From assembly GCA_037957365.1 (NCBI GenBank), contig JARHVA010000224.1:3755501-3819500 (forward strand): 64,000 nucleotides of DNA, in the 5' to 3' direction. This document shows, piece by piece, positions 35,279 to 47,060 of this stretch; the first letter of the stretch is position 1, and each line of letters starts with the position of its first letter. The position numbers and the translations under genes were made by a program. The notes beneath the pieces were generated by a model. The model saw nothing but the letters and a program-made list of their open reading frames with translations, did not search any database and had not been told where the DNA came from. Source of the stretch: Torreya grandis. Lineage: Eukaryota; Streptophyta; Pinopsida; Cupressales; Taxaceae.

Positions 35279-37204
35279 CTATTGTTTGATCTTGAGAGTA
35301 GCTACCATTTGATTAAGTTGTAGATAGGAAGCTATTTTGATTTGATCTTTGATTTTGTCTTCATCAAGCATTGAATAAATTTTATGTTTAGCTATTAGTT
35401 TTTTAATGAGGTTTTCACCAATGAAGTTATCTTGTTTGTCCCATAGCACCTCCAAGAAGGTTTTAGTAATGAATATTGGATTTTGAATTTGATTATCTTC
35501 TAGTGTTTCCAAAAAAGTTTCACTAGAAGATGTTGAGTTCTAACTTTGATTGTCCCCTAGCACCTTAGAAAAGGTTTCACTAGGAGAGTGTTCTTCTACT
35601 ATATAAATGTGGTCTTGGCCTCATTACTCTTCTTTAACTATTATGTCATCATGGATGCAGTTCAACAAAGTGTGATTTTGTTGGTCCCAATCGACACTTA
35701 TGGGAGATGAAATGTCATTAAAATGGCTATATTGGCTTGTGGTAGTAAAATGGGGAGAGGCTACACAATCCTCATAAAGGCTACTAGGATAACTTGTGTC
35801 GAAGATGAAATACTCATCCTAAAAAACTATAAAAGGATCACAAATGTATTCAAATTGATCTATGAGGCATGCATAACCAATGTTGTAACAACTATGAATG
35901 TATTCTTCTTCTGAATCTAATTTTGACTCAATGAACTCTAAATCTGATGTTGAGGCTGATGTTGATTTAGATTTTGATGCTAAATCCAATGTTGATCCAA
36001 GAGTAGAACTTGAATTTAAATTTTATTCTTCATCTAATGGGTACTCTGTTATAATGATGTCTTGTTGAACATTTGGTATCAGACAAGTAATGGTCTTTGA
36101 TGGCATAATGGGTTCGCCAAAGACTAGTGTGTCAAAGTGAGACTCTTCTATAATGGGAAGAATGTCTAGAGACAACTCCTCAGAAACTAGCTTGTCAAAG
36201 GGAGGCTCTTGAAAAATAAGCACATGGTTGAGGTAATGATTTTCCCAAAGGTGGTTATAATAATTAAGAAGTGACTCAATAAATACTAGCTCGTCAGAGT
36301 GAGACTCCTCGATAATTGTTATAGGATCAATAGGCTATTCATCATAGATTGAGTTATCATAACTAGTTGATTCAATAGAAACATCTTGGATTGGTTGGTT
36401 TTCTTAGCCTTCATTTCCAATGAGTTGGAAAATACCAATTTTGAAGATAGCTTGGTATTCGAATGATTGGATCAGTTAAAGTTTGGATGGGATTAGTACT
36501 AAATGAGGAATGGCCTATGGTAGGATAATGGTCGAGCATTGGGGAACATGATTGCTCGTATTAGTCAAAGGATGAAGTCCTAAAATGGTAACAATAGGGT
36601 GATGTGGAGCTTGATTGATCACACAAGTTGAAGCATGAGGTCTTGGAATGATGAAGGAGTGTTTTGGAGCTTGATTGCTCACACAAGCCAAAGGATGAGG
36701 TCCTAAAATGGTAATGGTATTCCTTAGATATTGTAGAGATTGATAGATCGTATAATCCAAAGGAGGGTTAGGGGTAGCCAATGATCAGATAACAAAATGA
36801 CATCATGGAAATTGATTGCTTGCATAAGTCAAAGCATCCAAGTCCTCTTGATAAACCATATCATCCCAATCTTGAGTTGAATCATAAGCTAGTTCTTGAG
36901 TATGTTATGTGTATTGATTATCACGAAGAGGGTATTGATTTGTATCCCAAATAAAATTATCTATAGTTGGGTCTTTAAAGTCCTCCTCATAAACCTCTTC
37001 ACATCAATCAAGGTCTCGAGTTAGATCATAAGCTGGCTCATGATTTTGTTCTCATGAATGATTATTATGATATGGATCTAAATCTATCTCACAAACCATA
37101 TTAACATCATTGGGGTCTTGACTAAATCCATAAAAGTCATTTTGTTCGACCATTCTATCATAAGTTGGATTATACATGACTCCACCATAGGTGTACTAAG
37201 ACAT
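35279..37204 (-). pseudogene. Element 3 lone ORF, unknown protein of about 642 codons (broken)
   Basis: A single continuous minus-strand frame runs from the ATG at 37204 to 35279, with about 15 stops and no net frameshift. Open pieces at 36781-36515, 36223-36023 and 35512-35279 are all in phase. The product is acidic and built of internal repeats. The N-terminal units are of the form HEPAYDLTRDLD / QELAYDSTQDWDD. Three ~21-residue units follow (TILGPHPLACVSNQAPKHSF, IPRPHASTCVINQAPHHPIV, TILGLHPLTNTSNHVPQCST), then paired SHSDELVF / SHFDTLVF motifs. The C-terminal units are of the form ETFSKVLGDNQ / KTFLEVLWDKQD, then a charged tail (KLIAKHKIYSMLDEDKIKDQ). There is no zinc knuckle, protease or polymerase motif. 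It sits where gag-pol would be. It could be a highly diverged gag, an accessory protein or a captured sequence; I cannot tell. Confidence 0.65.
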
Positions 37205-39220
37205 ATCCACATAAATGATGAAAGATCCAAAAACAAAAAGGCTTAGAATTCTACAAACTCTAAAAACCTATGTCCAAAGGATAAATGGTTCAAACTTGGT
37301 CTAACTTGGTCGAAGGTGGAGCTGTATCTCCAAAAGGATTTATGGTAAGACTTGGCATAAAATAGTCTAATGTCAAATGTCTACTGTCAAATTACATACA
37401 CACAAAATTTCAAGTAATGAATAAAAATTAACATGTCAAAGGTCTAGGTCAAAGTGTTCCAAACAAGGTCTAAACTAGGAAAGGAAAAAGTTGAGTTGCA
37501 AGGTCTTTTGTCCAAATGTGAAGTTAAAAGCTAGGCTCAAATAGATTGTGCTAGGACTTTTGACCAAATGGCATCAAAAGCTAGACTTGAAACAAAGGCA
37601 TGATGTGATTTGATTTAATCTAACAAATTTGGAAATAACTTTGACATAGGCCCAACACATAGAATCAAACATAAACATGATCAGTTGGTATAAGGCATGA
37701 GGCAAAATGCTCATCGAGAAAAGACTATGTTTTCCCAAATAAAGGCATAAATGATGATGAGGATTAGGCTCTATGAACAAACAAGCAATAGTTTTCAAAT
37801 TTGGGTAATCAATTAATTGAAGTTATGCAACTCAAAAGAGAAAGATCTGTGTATCAACCTAATGAATTGAGGTCTAAACAGAAATCAATCAATGTTTGAA
37901 TCCAAACTTGACAAGGTTAATTGAAAACTCAATGTTGAAGACTAGGATTTGACCAAACAAGCTAGACAAGATTGAACAACATGATGATGCATAAACAAGG
38001 TCCAAATAGTACACATGATGTGTTTTGAAACAAATGGTTTTTGATATAAGGTAAAGTAGTCTTGAAACAAATTGAGCAGCCTAATAGTGTAAGTGTGCTC
38101 GAATGATGTGGTCAATGTTATGTTTCAAAAGACTCAAAAGTAAGAATGGTTTGACATGAGTTGGGCAGCATAACGCTACCCTCCTCAACTCAAATACATG
38201 GTTTATGAACAAAAAAATAAGTTTTAATATCAAAACATACCAAGCAAAAATAAATGACCAAAATACACTAAGTATAATCGTCCAAATCCTAGCAAGGGTA
38301 TGGCAATGTGGGGTTGACTAAACTATCAAGTTTTTGAAAATTTCTAGGGGAATCAATGATAGAAGAATTTCACATCCAATGGGGCAAATAAAAGCACAAA
38401 TTTTGGTTCTATAGCATTTAGCTTGTTGCAAAAAGGTCTAGTCCTTTTTGCAACCACTACATCCTATTATTCGCTCATTGTAGTGTGATGTCCAAAGTGC
38501 AAATATATCCCATATGCAACTCCAATATGGAGCCAAATGAAGTCAGTGCTAGGAGGTGAAACCTTGGGTCAAAGCTTCCCTAAAGAAATTGTGAGAAGTA
38601 ATGATGTCCCCCTCATAAGCCAGGTTTACATGTAATAAAGAAAGCATAAAATATAAAGACTTTAGGGTCATTGTCAAGGTCACCCAATACTTTTGTGAGT
38701 TTTTTGGGAGTGCTTTAGATGACGTTATTTTTATGCCTTAGACTAGGAAATTTGTAAATAAGGAAAGCGATTTTGATTCCAAGGGTTCCCTAAAGGAGAC
38801 AAATGGAAGATCATACACGCAACATCCTTATATTTTGTGAAAACAAAGTGCTAATTGAAACAAGTAGCGAACACAAAATCTTTGAAAGATGAGTTCATTT
38901 TAAAGCCCCAAATCAAAAGGTTTGGTGGTGTTATTTTAAACCCTTGCTCTTAATTATAACTTTGAATGAAAACCATGAAATTTAATTGAGAAATCACCCT
39001 AACAAGTTTTCATACACACCAAAGGAAAGATTTTTCACAGTTAATTTTAAGCATCTAAAGAGGTCTAAAAATCATGTTTTAGCAAATCTTTCACTTGGTC
39101 CTGCAATGAAAAAATTAGTATGCTCTTCAACCTTGAAGCTAAATTCAGTTTGAAATAATGAGCTTTAAAAAATGAAGTCTTGAGTTTTTTACATAGAGCA
39201 ATCCTGCTACTCCACAATGC
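37205..39220. other. Element 3 interior, 5' noncoding part
   Basis: About 2 kb on the 5' side of the lone ORF (minus sense). Only short, unconvincing ORFs are present. I see no gag start and no conserved domain. Confidence 0.45.
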
Positions 39221-39224
39221 AATA

Positions 39225-39640
39225 CCATGAGTTTTAGGACAATGCCACAACTTTAAGAGTTGTGGTATTGTAATTTAACCACTAACAGTTTAGTCACAAT
39301 ACCGTGACTCTGATGATCCCACAAGTTGCAGAATGATCCTAAAACTTTAAGAGTTGTGATATTGTAACTTAACTATAAATAGTTTAGTCACAATACCATG
39401 ACTCTGTTTAGCAATCCCATGAGTTACGGAACAATCCCACAAATTTAAGAGTTGTGGTATTTTAACTTAATCGTAGATGGTTTAGTCACAATATTGTGAC
39501 TCTATTTAGCAATACCACAAGTTACATATCAATACTTAAAATTTACAAGTAGAGATATTATCACTTAACCACTAATAGCTTATTCATAATACCATGCCTT
39601 GGTTAGAAAAACTTGTGAGTTATAGGATAATCCCACCACT
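39225..39640. repeat. About 96-bp tandem repeat, four units, in the Element 3 leader
   Basis: The recurring anchor CTTTAAGAGTTGTGRTATTG is at 39251, 39345 and 39442, with a decayed unit at 39541, a spacing of 94-98 bp. Each unit also carries TTTAGTCACAATACCRTGAC. It lies ~170 bp from the primer site, in what would be the 5' leader. Confidence 0.75.
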
Positions 39641-39782
39641 GTGTCTAGTCAAAACTGCTACTTACAAAAAATGTGTTTTTATTGATTTTTTTCACTCTTT
39701 TGAGCCTCCCACTCCAAGATTATGCATAATATAGGTTATTGGGTTGCTTGAATGAGTTTTTTGATTTATTTTTTGAATCTAT

Positions 39783-39807
39783 TTGGGTCCCATCAGGTTT
39801 GCCATTA
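39783..39807 (-). other. Element 3 primer-binding site region
   Basis: Minus strand next to the right LTR: TAATGGCAAACCTGATGGGA. TGGCAAACCTGATGGGA starts with the complement of CCA as expected. The tRNA is not identified. Confidence 0.5.
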
Positions 39808-40988
39808 TGTGAAGTAGGAATTTGACTAAGAAGAGGAGATTAGTATTGTGTTAGTGATCAAATGAACAAAATAAATTGATAAAGAACACACTAAACTAAC
39901 ACCTTCATGACTAATTACTAGGGTGAGCTTAATAACAAAAATAAATGACAAACACAACTAAAAATTAAGGAAAAAGAATAATCCTTCACCTTCCTTGGAT
40001 GCTCTAAATGCTTTGTAGTAGTGGCTTGCCTAGTTTGTGCTCATGAAGGCTTCATCAAAGGAGGCTTGGCTATCTGCTCTTCTCATTGGTACCTTGTGGC
40101 TTGGATTAGATTAGCTTGGATCAATATTTTGGCATAATAGCATTAATTTTCATGAGGATTTGGAAACAATTTATCATTATAACTTTGCATAAATTAAGCT
40201 CTCTTTTCATGTGGTAAGGCCTCCAACTTATAGATTTTTGCAAATGGGTAGAATCAACTTGAACCATCCATCTAAGGGTTGAGATGTGTGGCTAAGGATT
40301 AATCCAATTTTTTAATTAAAATTTATAAATAGTCTCATCAATATTTGGGATAGATGAGCAATTAAGAGGCATGGAGGGCTTTGATGAGGCATTCAAGACA
40401 TGAATCCTAATATTTGTGGCATTTATGGCCTAGGGATGTCTTTCCAAGAAATGAGGTCACCTGATGATTCAAATATTCAATATTCATTTATAAAAACAAA
40501 TATTCAACAAGTTTCCATGGAATTCTTAATTAGGATCCAATTTGGTTTAACTAGCTCTTAAGCATGATTAAGCACTTTGTGCACAAATTACTCAAATTGA
40601 TCATAATGTCTTGTTATTGCTCCAAAATTTGATTGGATTGAAGTTGGAAGTTAATGTCAGATGAATTGGATCTGTTATCCCATTTAGGATGTTACCAACA
40701 CCAAATAACAAAGGCATGGGTCTTGCAAAAGAGATTTGACAGAAAAGAGCAATCTAGAGCACCCAAGTGCAAAATTGGCATTTTAACTCGAAATGATCTG
40801 ATCAAAGTTAGCTAGCCCATAAATTGCATTTCTCCATTTAGAAATACTCTAGCCAAAATTGGAACTTGACTATATTAGTTAAAAGCTTTTAATGTGCTTT
40901 AGTGGTTTTAGGCCAAATTGTGCACTTTGGTGGAAGTTGGTCAAAAGCCTTATTAGAGATTATCGACAGTCAATTTTAAGTGTCTACA
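39808..40988 (-). repeat. Element 3 right LTR (5' LTR, 1181 bp)
   Basis: Plus-strand view begins TGTGAAGTAGGAATTTGAC and ends AAGTGTCTACA, followed by the copia sequence TCTATTATATCA. Confidence 0.9.
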
Positions 40989-41584
40989 TCTATTATATCA
41001 ATATATATGTCTAAGCCATCTAAAATTCATATGAAGGTATCCAAGAGGATATTGAAGCATGTCAAAGGTAATACAAATTTTTGTATTCAATATTACACTT
41101 CTAAAATGTTTAAACTTTTTTTTTTTAGTGATTCTGATTTGGGAAGTCTTGAGGCATGTCTACATCTAGTAATTGATTTTCACTTGGTTTGGATTTGTTT
41201 ACATGGATCTCAAATAAGTAAAGTATATTTACTCTCTCATATATATACGTAGAGTATATTGTTGTCACTTACACAAGTACACAAGCATTATGGCTTAGAA
41301 AAATTCTAGAAGAAATTGGGGAGAAAAAAATTCAGCCTACAGTATTTTTTGTGATAACATGAGTGCAATCAAACTCACCAAGAATCCTATTCATCATAGT
41401 AATAAAGATCATTTTTATTTGAAATATCATTTCATTCAAAAATTGGTTCAAAATAAAGATATATAATTTTAGAATATAAAGACTCAAGAACAACTTGCAG
41501 ATATCTTTACTAAGGTAGTTGCAAAGGTTCAATTTTGACACTCCAAAACCATATTATGAGTCCACTCAGCATCAAGGGGGAGTA
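40989..41584 (+). pseudogene. Host copia element: RNase H and polypurine tract
   Basis: The frame continues the copia pol after Element 3: SIISIYMSKPSKIHMKVSKR, ILKHVKGNTNFCIQY, then RNase H remnants FCDNMSAIKLTKNPIHH and DHFYLKYHFIQ, and the terminal EQLADIFTKVV. The first 90 codons (40980-41252) are open, with stops after that. The polypurine tract TCAAGGGGGAGTA at 41572-41584 directly precedes the 3' LTR. Confidence 0.9.
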
Positions 41585-41990
41585 TGTTTATAATTTATGC
41601 ATGAAGCCTCAATTTCATGTAATCACCATTAAATTTAGTTTGCATTGACATTATTTTTAGTTATCTCTTCTTAATTGTATGTTTGCATGAGTAATTTTTT
41701 ATTTTTGAAAAACTCTGCATGTTATCCTTTTTAGACACTGTGTCCTTTATTAATATATAACAATGATTTTATTTTAAAATAAGACAAAAACAAAATGTGT
41801 CTTCTTTTTGGAGTAATATATGGATGATTGATTTATAGCTGAACATACATTTTAATGTATGCTATTTTGGTAATTTTTACTTGGTTTAAGTCTATTACTG
41901 GTGATGCATTTGAGATTGATTATTTAATGTTATAATTTAAATTTTTGCTTGTTATTTAAATAGATTTTTAATTAATTTGAAGAATAGGGT
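41585..41990 (+). repeat. Host copia 3' LTR (right end uncertain)
   Basis: It starts TGTTTATAATTTATGC right after the polypurine tract, as expected for a copia 3' LTR. The block ATTTTATTTTAAAATAAG ... AAAATGTGTCTTCTTTTTGG at about 41768-41812 weakly matches 116-200 at the window start. The end is not defined because the 5' LTR is incomplete in the window and the copies have diverged. Confidence 0.5.
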
Positions 41991-44900
41991 CTGTATAGAA
42001 TCTTCATGGGAGTGGGGTGACTTCACTAGAGGGGTTAAGCATTGGCCTTGATATTGTTTGAATGTTATAATATTATTTTTTTCACTCATACTATTATAGG
42101 TGTTTAATTATAATTTTTAGGATTGCATTTGGGCTAAAAATTAGATTTGATGTTAAAGAGTTTCACCCCAAAACTAATATTGAATTTACAAAATTTTATG
42201 AGGGTTTTCTAAGTGAATTGCAATTTATTCACATGCATAATCTGCACTTTTATAATTATGTCATTTTTGAGTCAGGGTTTCCAACAAAAAAATAGAATTA
42301 GTTTTTCATTCTTTAGGATAGTTACAAATTCCATAATTACATTATTTTTCCGTAAGTGGGACATTTAATCAATAGTGTGCCTTACCACATAGTGTGTAGG
42401 CACTTCCTTTTGTAGTTGAAAAATATCCTTGAATTATTCCTTTTGTTATTACTACTTGAGAAATTGTGGTATGAATTGGCGTTGTGATGAATTTCTTGTG
42501 TTCATATCTTTTCAAGAAAATCACAAAATTTTTACTAGATGTGACTTGATTCTTACACTACTTAGTGCTAATGATTGATATCTTCGGTACTAATTCAAGT
42601 ATGTGACATCTCATATCACTAACGTCTATGACAATATTTTTTAGATTTACCTCACATATACTCCATGTCGATAGTAAATATCCCATTGACCAAGTAAAAA
42701 ATCACATACCTCTAATGGGGTGACATGATAAAGGACTATATATTGAAATGGATTAATGTTATATACTAATTGACACTGTTGAATGTTATTTTCTTATATC
42801 CCACACTAAACCATCCAATAGAATATGGTTGTGAATAAGGTGCCAATGGAAAGTTTAATCTATTAAATGATTTATGAGAAATTATATTCTTCTGAATCTG
42901 ATTGTCAAAAATTAAGTTTACTAATTGGTCATTGATCCACATTTGATAATGAAAAAATATTTATCCTTCCTCAATTTCCACAGGGGTGGCAGATATGTTT
43001 GTGGAACCCAACATGGTGCTAGGCTCAGATTCCATGATTTGCTTGCCTTTTCTAATGATTTTGTGTTTGTACCTACCACTTCAAGTTGTGTAAGTAGGGT
43101 CTTCCTAGTGTAACATTATTCATTGGAATGATTGTTAGAGGTATGAAATAAACACCACTTTCTAGTCTTGGAATGCTTAATTTGGTCACTTGATGATTGT
43201 TGGTTCTTTTATGGAGGGTGCTTAGAGTTATTCCTTGATATGGAATTATACCCAAAATATTTATATATTTTTCTTGGTATGAGAATTATAATATTTTGTC
43301 TTAATCTTGGCCTTGGAATTTTCTTCAAATTTGTAATAAAATAAGTAGGCTACTCTAATTGAATATATCTGTAATAAATCTACATATAATTGGATATGAA
43401 GTCTCAAGCCTAACCTATATTTCAAAATAATATATTCCTCTGAATATTGAATCTTGAGTTTGTACACCAAAGTGTGAAAAGTATCTATGTATTTATACAT
43501 AGATTATTATTTTCCTTGGTGAAACTGAGAGGACTTGATGAACTAATCATTATAGTTACCAACAATATAATATGTTTCTTTGAGTGATTTTTTAAACCCA
43601 TTACATGTGCCTAAAAATGTGTCTAAGTTAACTTCATCTTCATTTTTCTCATGTGAAGTTGAGTGTTTTTCCCATCATTTCCTTATTGATAAAGAAAAAT
43701 TAATAAGTGTGAATGTTTTATTTTGTCAGTTAGAGAATTGAATAAATGCATAATATGAACATATAAGGTTAAGCTAGTTATCTAGAGCATATCCATATAT
43801 TTTAATTTCAAATGTATGAATGTCTAGATTAACTTGTACCTTGTATGGCATTTGACCTCAAAATAGTCAATGAGAATGAGAGGTGTTGGAAGGAGTATGT
43901 TGCTTGATAAGTGGTGAGAATTGATCAAAAATATTTGTTCATTCACATACATACCATTCTTATAAATCTTCATTTTGTATTTACAATGCATCATCTATAA
44001 TATTTTATAACATTTATGAGTTTGGTGTCATTGAATTTTTATCCCCTATTTGAGGACGTGAAATAAGATTTGATGAAGGATCACAAGTCTTGGGCCATAA
44101 ATTCCTATATAAAGACCTTGTATGAGTAGGAATATAAATAGATATGAAGTTCATATACACCATGACACCACTCAAAAATGATATGAAGTGTGTAATATCT
44201 AATACCACTAATTTGGGGCTTAGGAGGAGACCTAGTGGACAACCTACTTAAATGGATTTAAGAGGGTTATGAAACTATGTGAATTTATGAATGACAAATA
44301 ATATGAAGCATAGTGCATTCAAATAACTAGGAAAGTAAGAAAAGGAGGACAACCAATATTGACTTGTAATAACAATATTTTAATATGCTATGTTTTGTAT
44401 AATATCTAAGAGATCATATGTTTGGTGTCTATGTAACTCCTAACTTCATTATTCTATGTGAATATAACTTATAAGTAATATAAATGTACATTATTATATA
44501 ATGAAATAATATGAATCTTTGGTTGAACCATTATAATAGTTGGTAACAATCTCTTCATAATAGAAGAGTGTGGTGAATTGATTAACTGTCATTATTGATG
44601 AGTTGAGTGATACAATACTAACACTGTAAGAGCTGTGTGGTAACATAGAAGTGGATTTGTATTGTATAAATTAGCACATAATTCAAGACCCAATGATGAT
44701 ACTAATAACATTATTACAAGGATATATGTGCAAAAATGTTAATCTTCAATAAGATCTAGTGACCTAGATCCTTCTAGATAACTATATATGTCTTTTCCCT
44801 ATGCCAACTTCCTATCCAAATTTTATATATTCCCTATATCCTAATATTAGTCTAGTTGATAGCATCCATTTGATACCTTTAACTCCTTTGTACTTTATCA

Positions 44901-45885
44901 TCTATCCCAATACAGTTTAAAGTGTATATTTTGACATTTGTATTGTATTGGACTAGCCAATACCATATTGTGCCAGTTGACATCTTTCAGCTATGTCTAC
45001 TTGGTTGATATTGTTAGCTTAGATTTTAGGGTTGGTTTTGGGTAATAAAAATATATAGGTTTTATATTTCATTCCTAATAACATATATCACATTCATACT
45101 CTTTTCTTGTGCCCACATTTCTACCCCAAGGAGTATTTGGGAGAGTTAATGGATTAGAACCTTATTTTGGAAGTCTTATTTTATGATGTCATTGAAGCTC
45201 AATAGGAGAGGTCATTGGGAGTTATAAATAAATATATCTAGGTATCCATCCAACAATTTGAGGTCTTCAACCTACAATAATCTCTTGCAAAGCTCCACTT
45301 CATCCAAAGAGGGAGATCAAAACATCAACTGGTTGACCCCAAGGTATTTATTTTTATCTCTATACTCTTTTCTTTACTTAGTAGATTATATGTTTTTTTA
45401 TTGATTTATGCATATATGTGTGTATCCTTTTTATGATTCTCCTTATATCAAATAAGTTGGTATAGATATAGGATTGCTTAGGATTGCTATTTATTACTTT
45501 AGGTTGCATAGATCTCCATTTTATTGACCATTTCACCTTTCCTTCTTTAAAACCACACTATCAATAATAATATAATCATATTTTTACAACATTTGGAATT
45601 ATTATATATCAATGACCAAATATTTGTAATAATTCAATATAATTTTCAAGATGAAATTCATTATTGAAGCGATTGATGATGATGTTTCCACTTTGATGAA
45701 GTGATGTGACATGACAAGCACTATATGCTTGAAGTTCCATTGAAGTTACTCTTGATGTTTTGGTGTATCTATTTATTATAAATTATCAAATAATTTGACC
45801 CTGCATAACTAAATTCAAATCATTAAATTTGATGTTTTTTATTTTATTCAAATTAAAACGTCATAGTGGAGGTAATGGATAATCC
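41991..45885. other. AT-rich intergenic DNA, nothing recognised
   Basis: About 3.9 kb without a supportable gene. Short ORFs (for example 42925-43113, 43261-43500) show no motif and no homology among themselves. I see no LTR pair or tandem array here. Confidence 0.4.
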
Positions 45886-45889
45886 ATTA

Positions 45890-47060
45890 ATGTTATTACT
45901 AGATTTCTACTCAGTGAATCTACAAAAAAATTATGTTTTCCATTAACGTGTTATGTAGAGTAATCATACATGTTAAATTATTCATGTCATCTACCATATT
46001 TTCCTCTATCATATTTACAACCATGATATTTCTCTTTAAAAGTGAGAAATTTTGTACAATCTATTATGATGATGAATAATTTTAGATGCATCAATTTTAA
46101 AGATTTTTTTTAAACATTTCTTGACTGATAGATCTCTTTATCACTAGAGATAAATTTCATCATATTATCATTAAATACTCCAAAATAAAATTTACAAACT
46201 TATTATTGGCCATTTTAATCACAACATAACATTCCTCCCCAATCAAAATTTCAAACATCTTTATATACAATAAACTTTTCATTTCTTCAGACATGAGGTG
46301 AGGGTAGAGAATGAACCTTATCTATAATATGCTATATTGTCATAATATCTTCTTTTTTCCAGAAAAACTTATTTTTTTTCTTTATTAAATCTTAAAGCAT
46401 TAATCTATCATTATTTGCATCAGGATAGAAACTATTTGAATAATTTAACAACTATATAATTGATTGCACCTATTGTTTATTTGTTGCATCTAGAAAGTCA
46501 TTAATTTTTTCTTTGATATGTGGTTGAACATCTAGCTTAGAATTCTTGACTGTTATTCCAAGGAAGTTACAATCTTGTTGATAGTTCTATAACTTATTAC
46601 TAGATAAAATAATTCCAACATCTTTTGAAATATTAAATAATCTTTGAAGATGTTGAATATGTTCTTCTAAGGAATTACTAAAAATAAATATATCATCAAT
46701 ATAAACATAAAGGAAATCGAATGTGTCTTTAACTATTTCATGTATGTGGGTTTAAAAATATGTTTGTGTGTTTTAAATACAAAAGACATGACCTTACATT
46801 GATAGTATCCAAATTGAATGTCGAATGTTATCTTACACTAATTTGATTCCTTATATCTCATCTGATAAAATCCACTCTTGTGATAAAACTATGAAAAATG
46901 TGTATATTTTTCTATTTTATAACACATAAAATTTATCTAAGATTAGATATGGGAATGGATCTATGGTTGTATTTGATGGTGCATGTAATTAATGGTCATT
47001 TTTTTCTTACTTCTCTTTTGTTGAGAATGTTTGTTTACCATAAAGGCATAACAAAAAAAG
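45890..47060 (-). pseudogene. Endogenous caulimovirid-like reverse transcriptase and RNase H remnant
   Basis: Read on the minus strand in order, with several stops and shifts: an AFMV/MTINY block (about 47047-46985), the palm motif KSGFYQMRYKES, FGYYQCKVMSF, the catalytic VYIDDIFIFSNSLEEHIQHL (YIDD at 46703-46692), CNFLGITVKNSKLDVQPHIK (QPHI at 46524-46513), a LLNY-type block, FDWGGML and finally FVDSLSRNL (45922-45905). The FLG...QPHI..KI combination and the WGG motif are characteristic of Caulimoviridae (plant pararetroviruses) rather than Ty3/gypsy. No movement protein or coat region was recognised alongside. It is a heavily decayed single fragment and clearly non-functional. Confidence 0.75.

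Larger units (their letters stand above)
31756..40988 (-). mobile_element. Element 3: 9.2-kb LTR retrotransposon without gag-pol
   Basis: Two 1.18-kb LTRs (31756-32935, 39808-40988) with TGT...ACA ends. The flanks are TTTAT (31751-31755) and TCTAT (40989-40993), a target duplication with one mismatch. Removing the element and one duplicate restores the expected spacing of the copia RT-to-RNase H junction. Orientation is set by the primer-site-like sequence beside the right LTR and the purine-rich tract beside the left LTR. The 6.9-kb interior has no recognisable gag, protease, RT or integrase, so it is non-autonomous (LARD-like). It carries one unknown ~640-codon frame and several repeats. 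LTR divergence is about 10% in a ~275-bp by-eye sample, the oldest of the three insertions. Confidence 0.88.

Noticed and set aside
33222..36265. Dispersed repeats in Element 3 as a CRISPR-like array
   Set aside because: Irregular spacing, degenerate copies and eukaryotic retroelement context.
41991..45885. Searched for tRNA, rRNA or miRNA-like genes in the gene-poor region
   Set aside because: No A/B box pair, cloverleaf or strong hairpin that I could support by eye.
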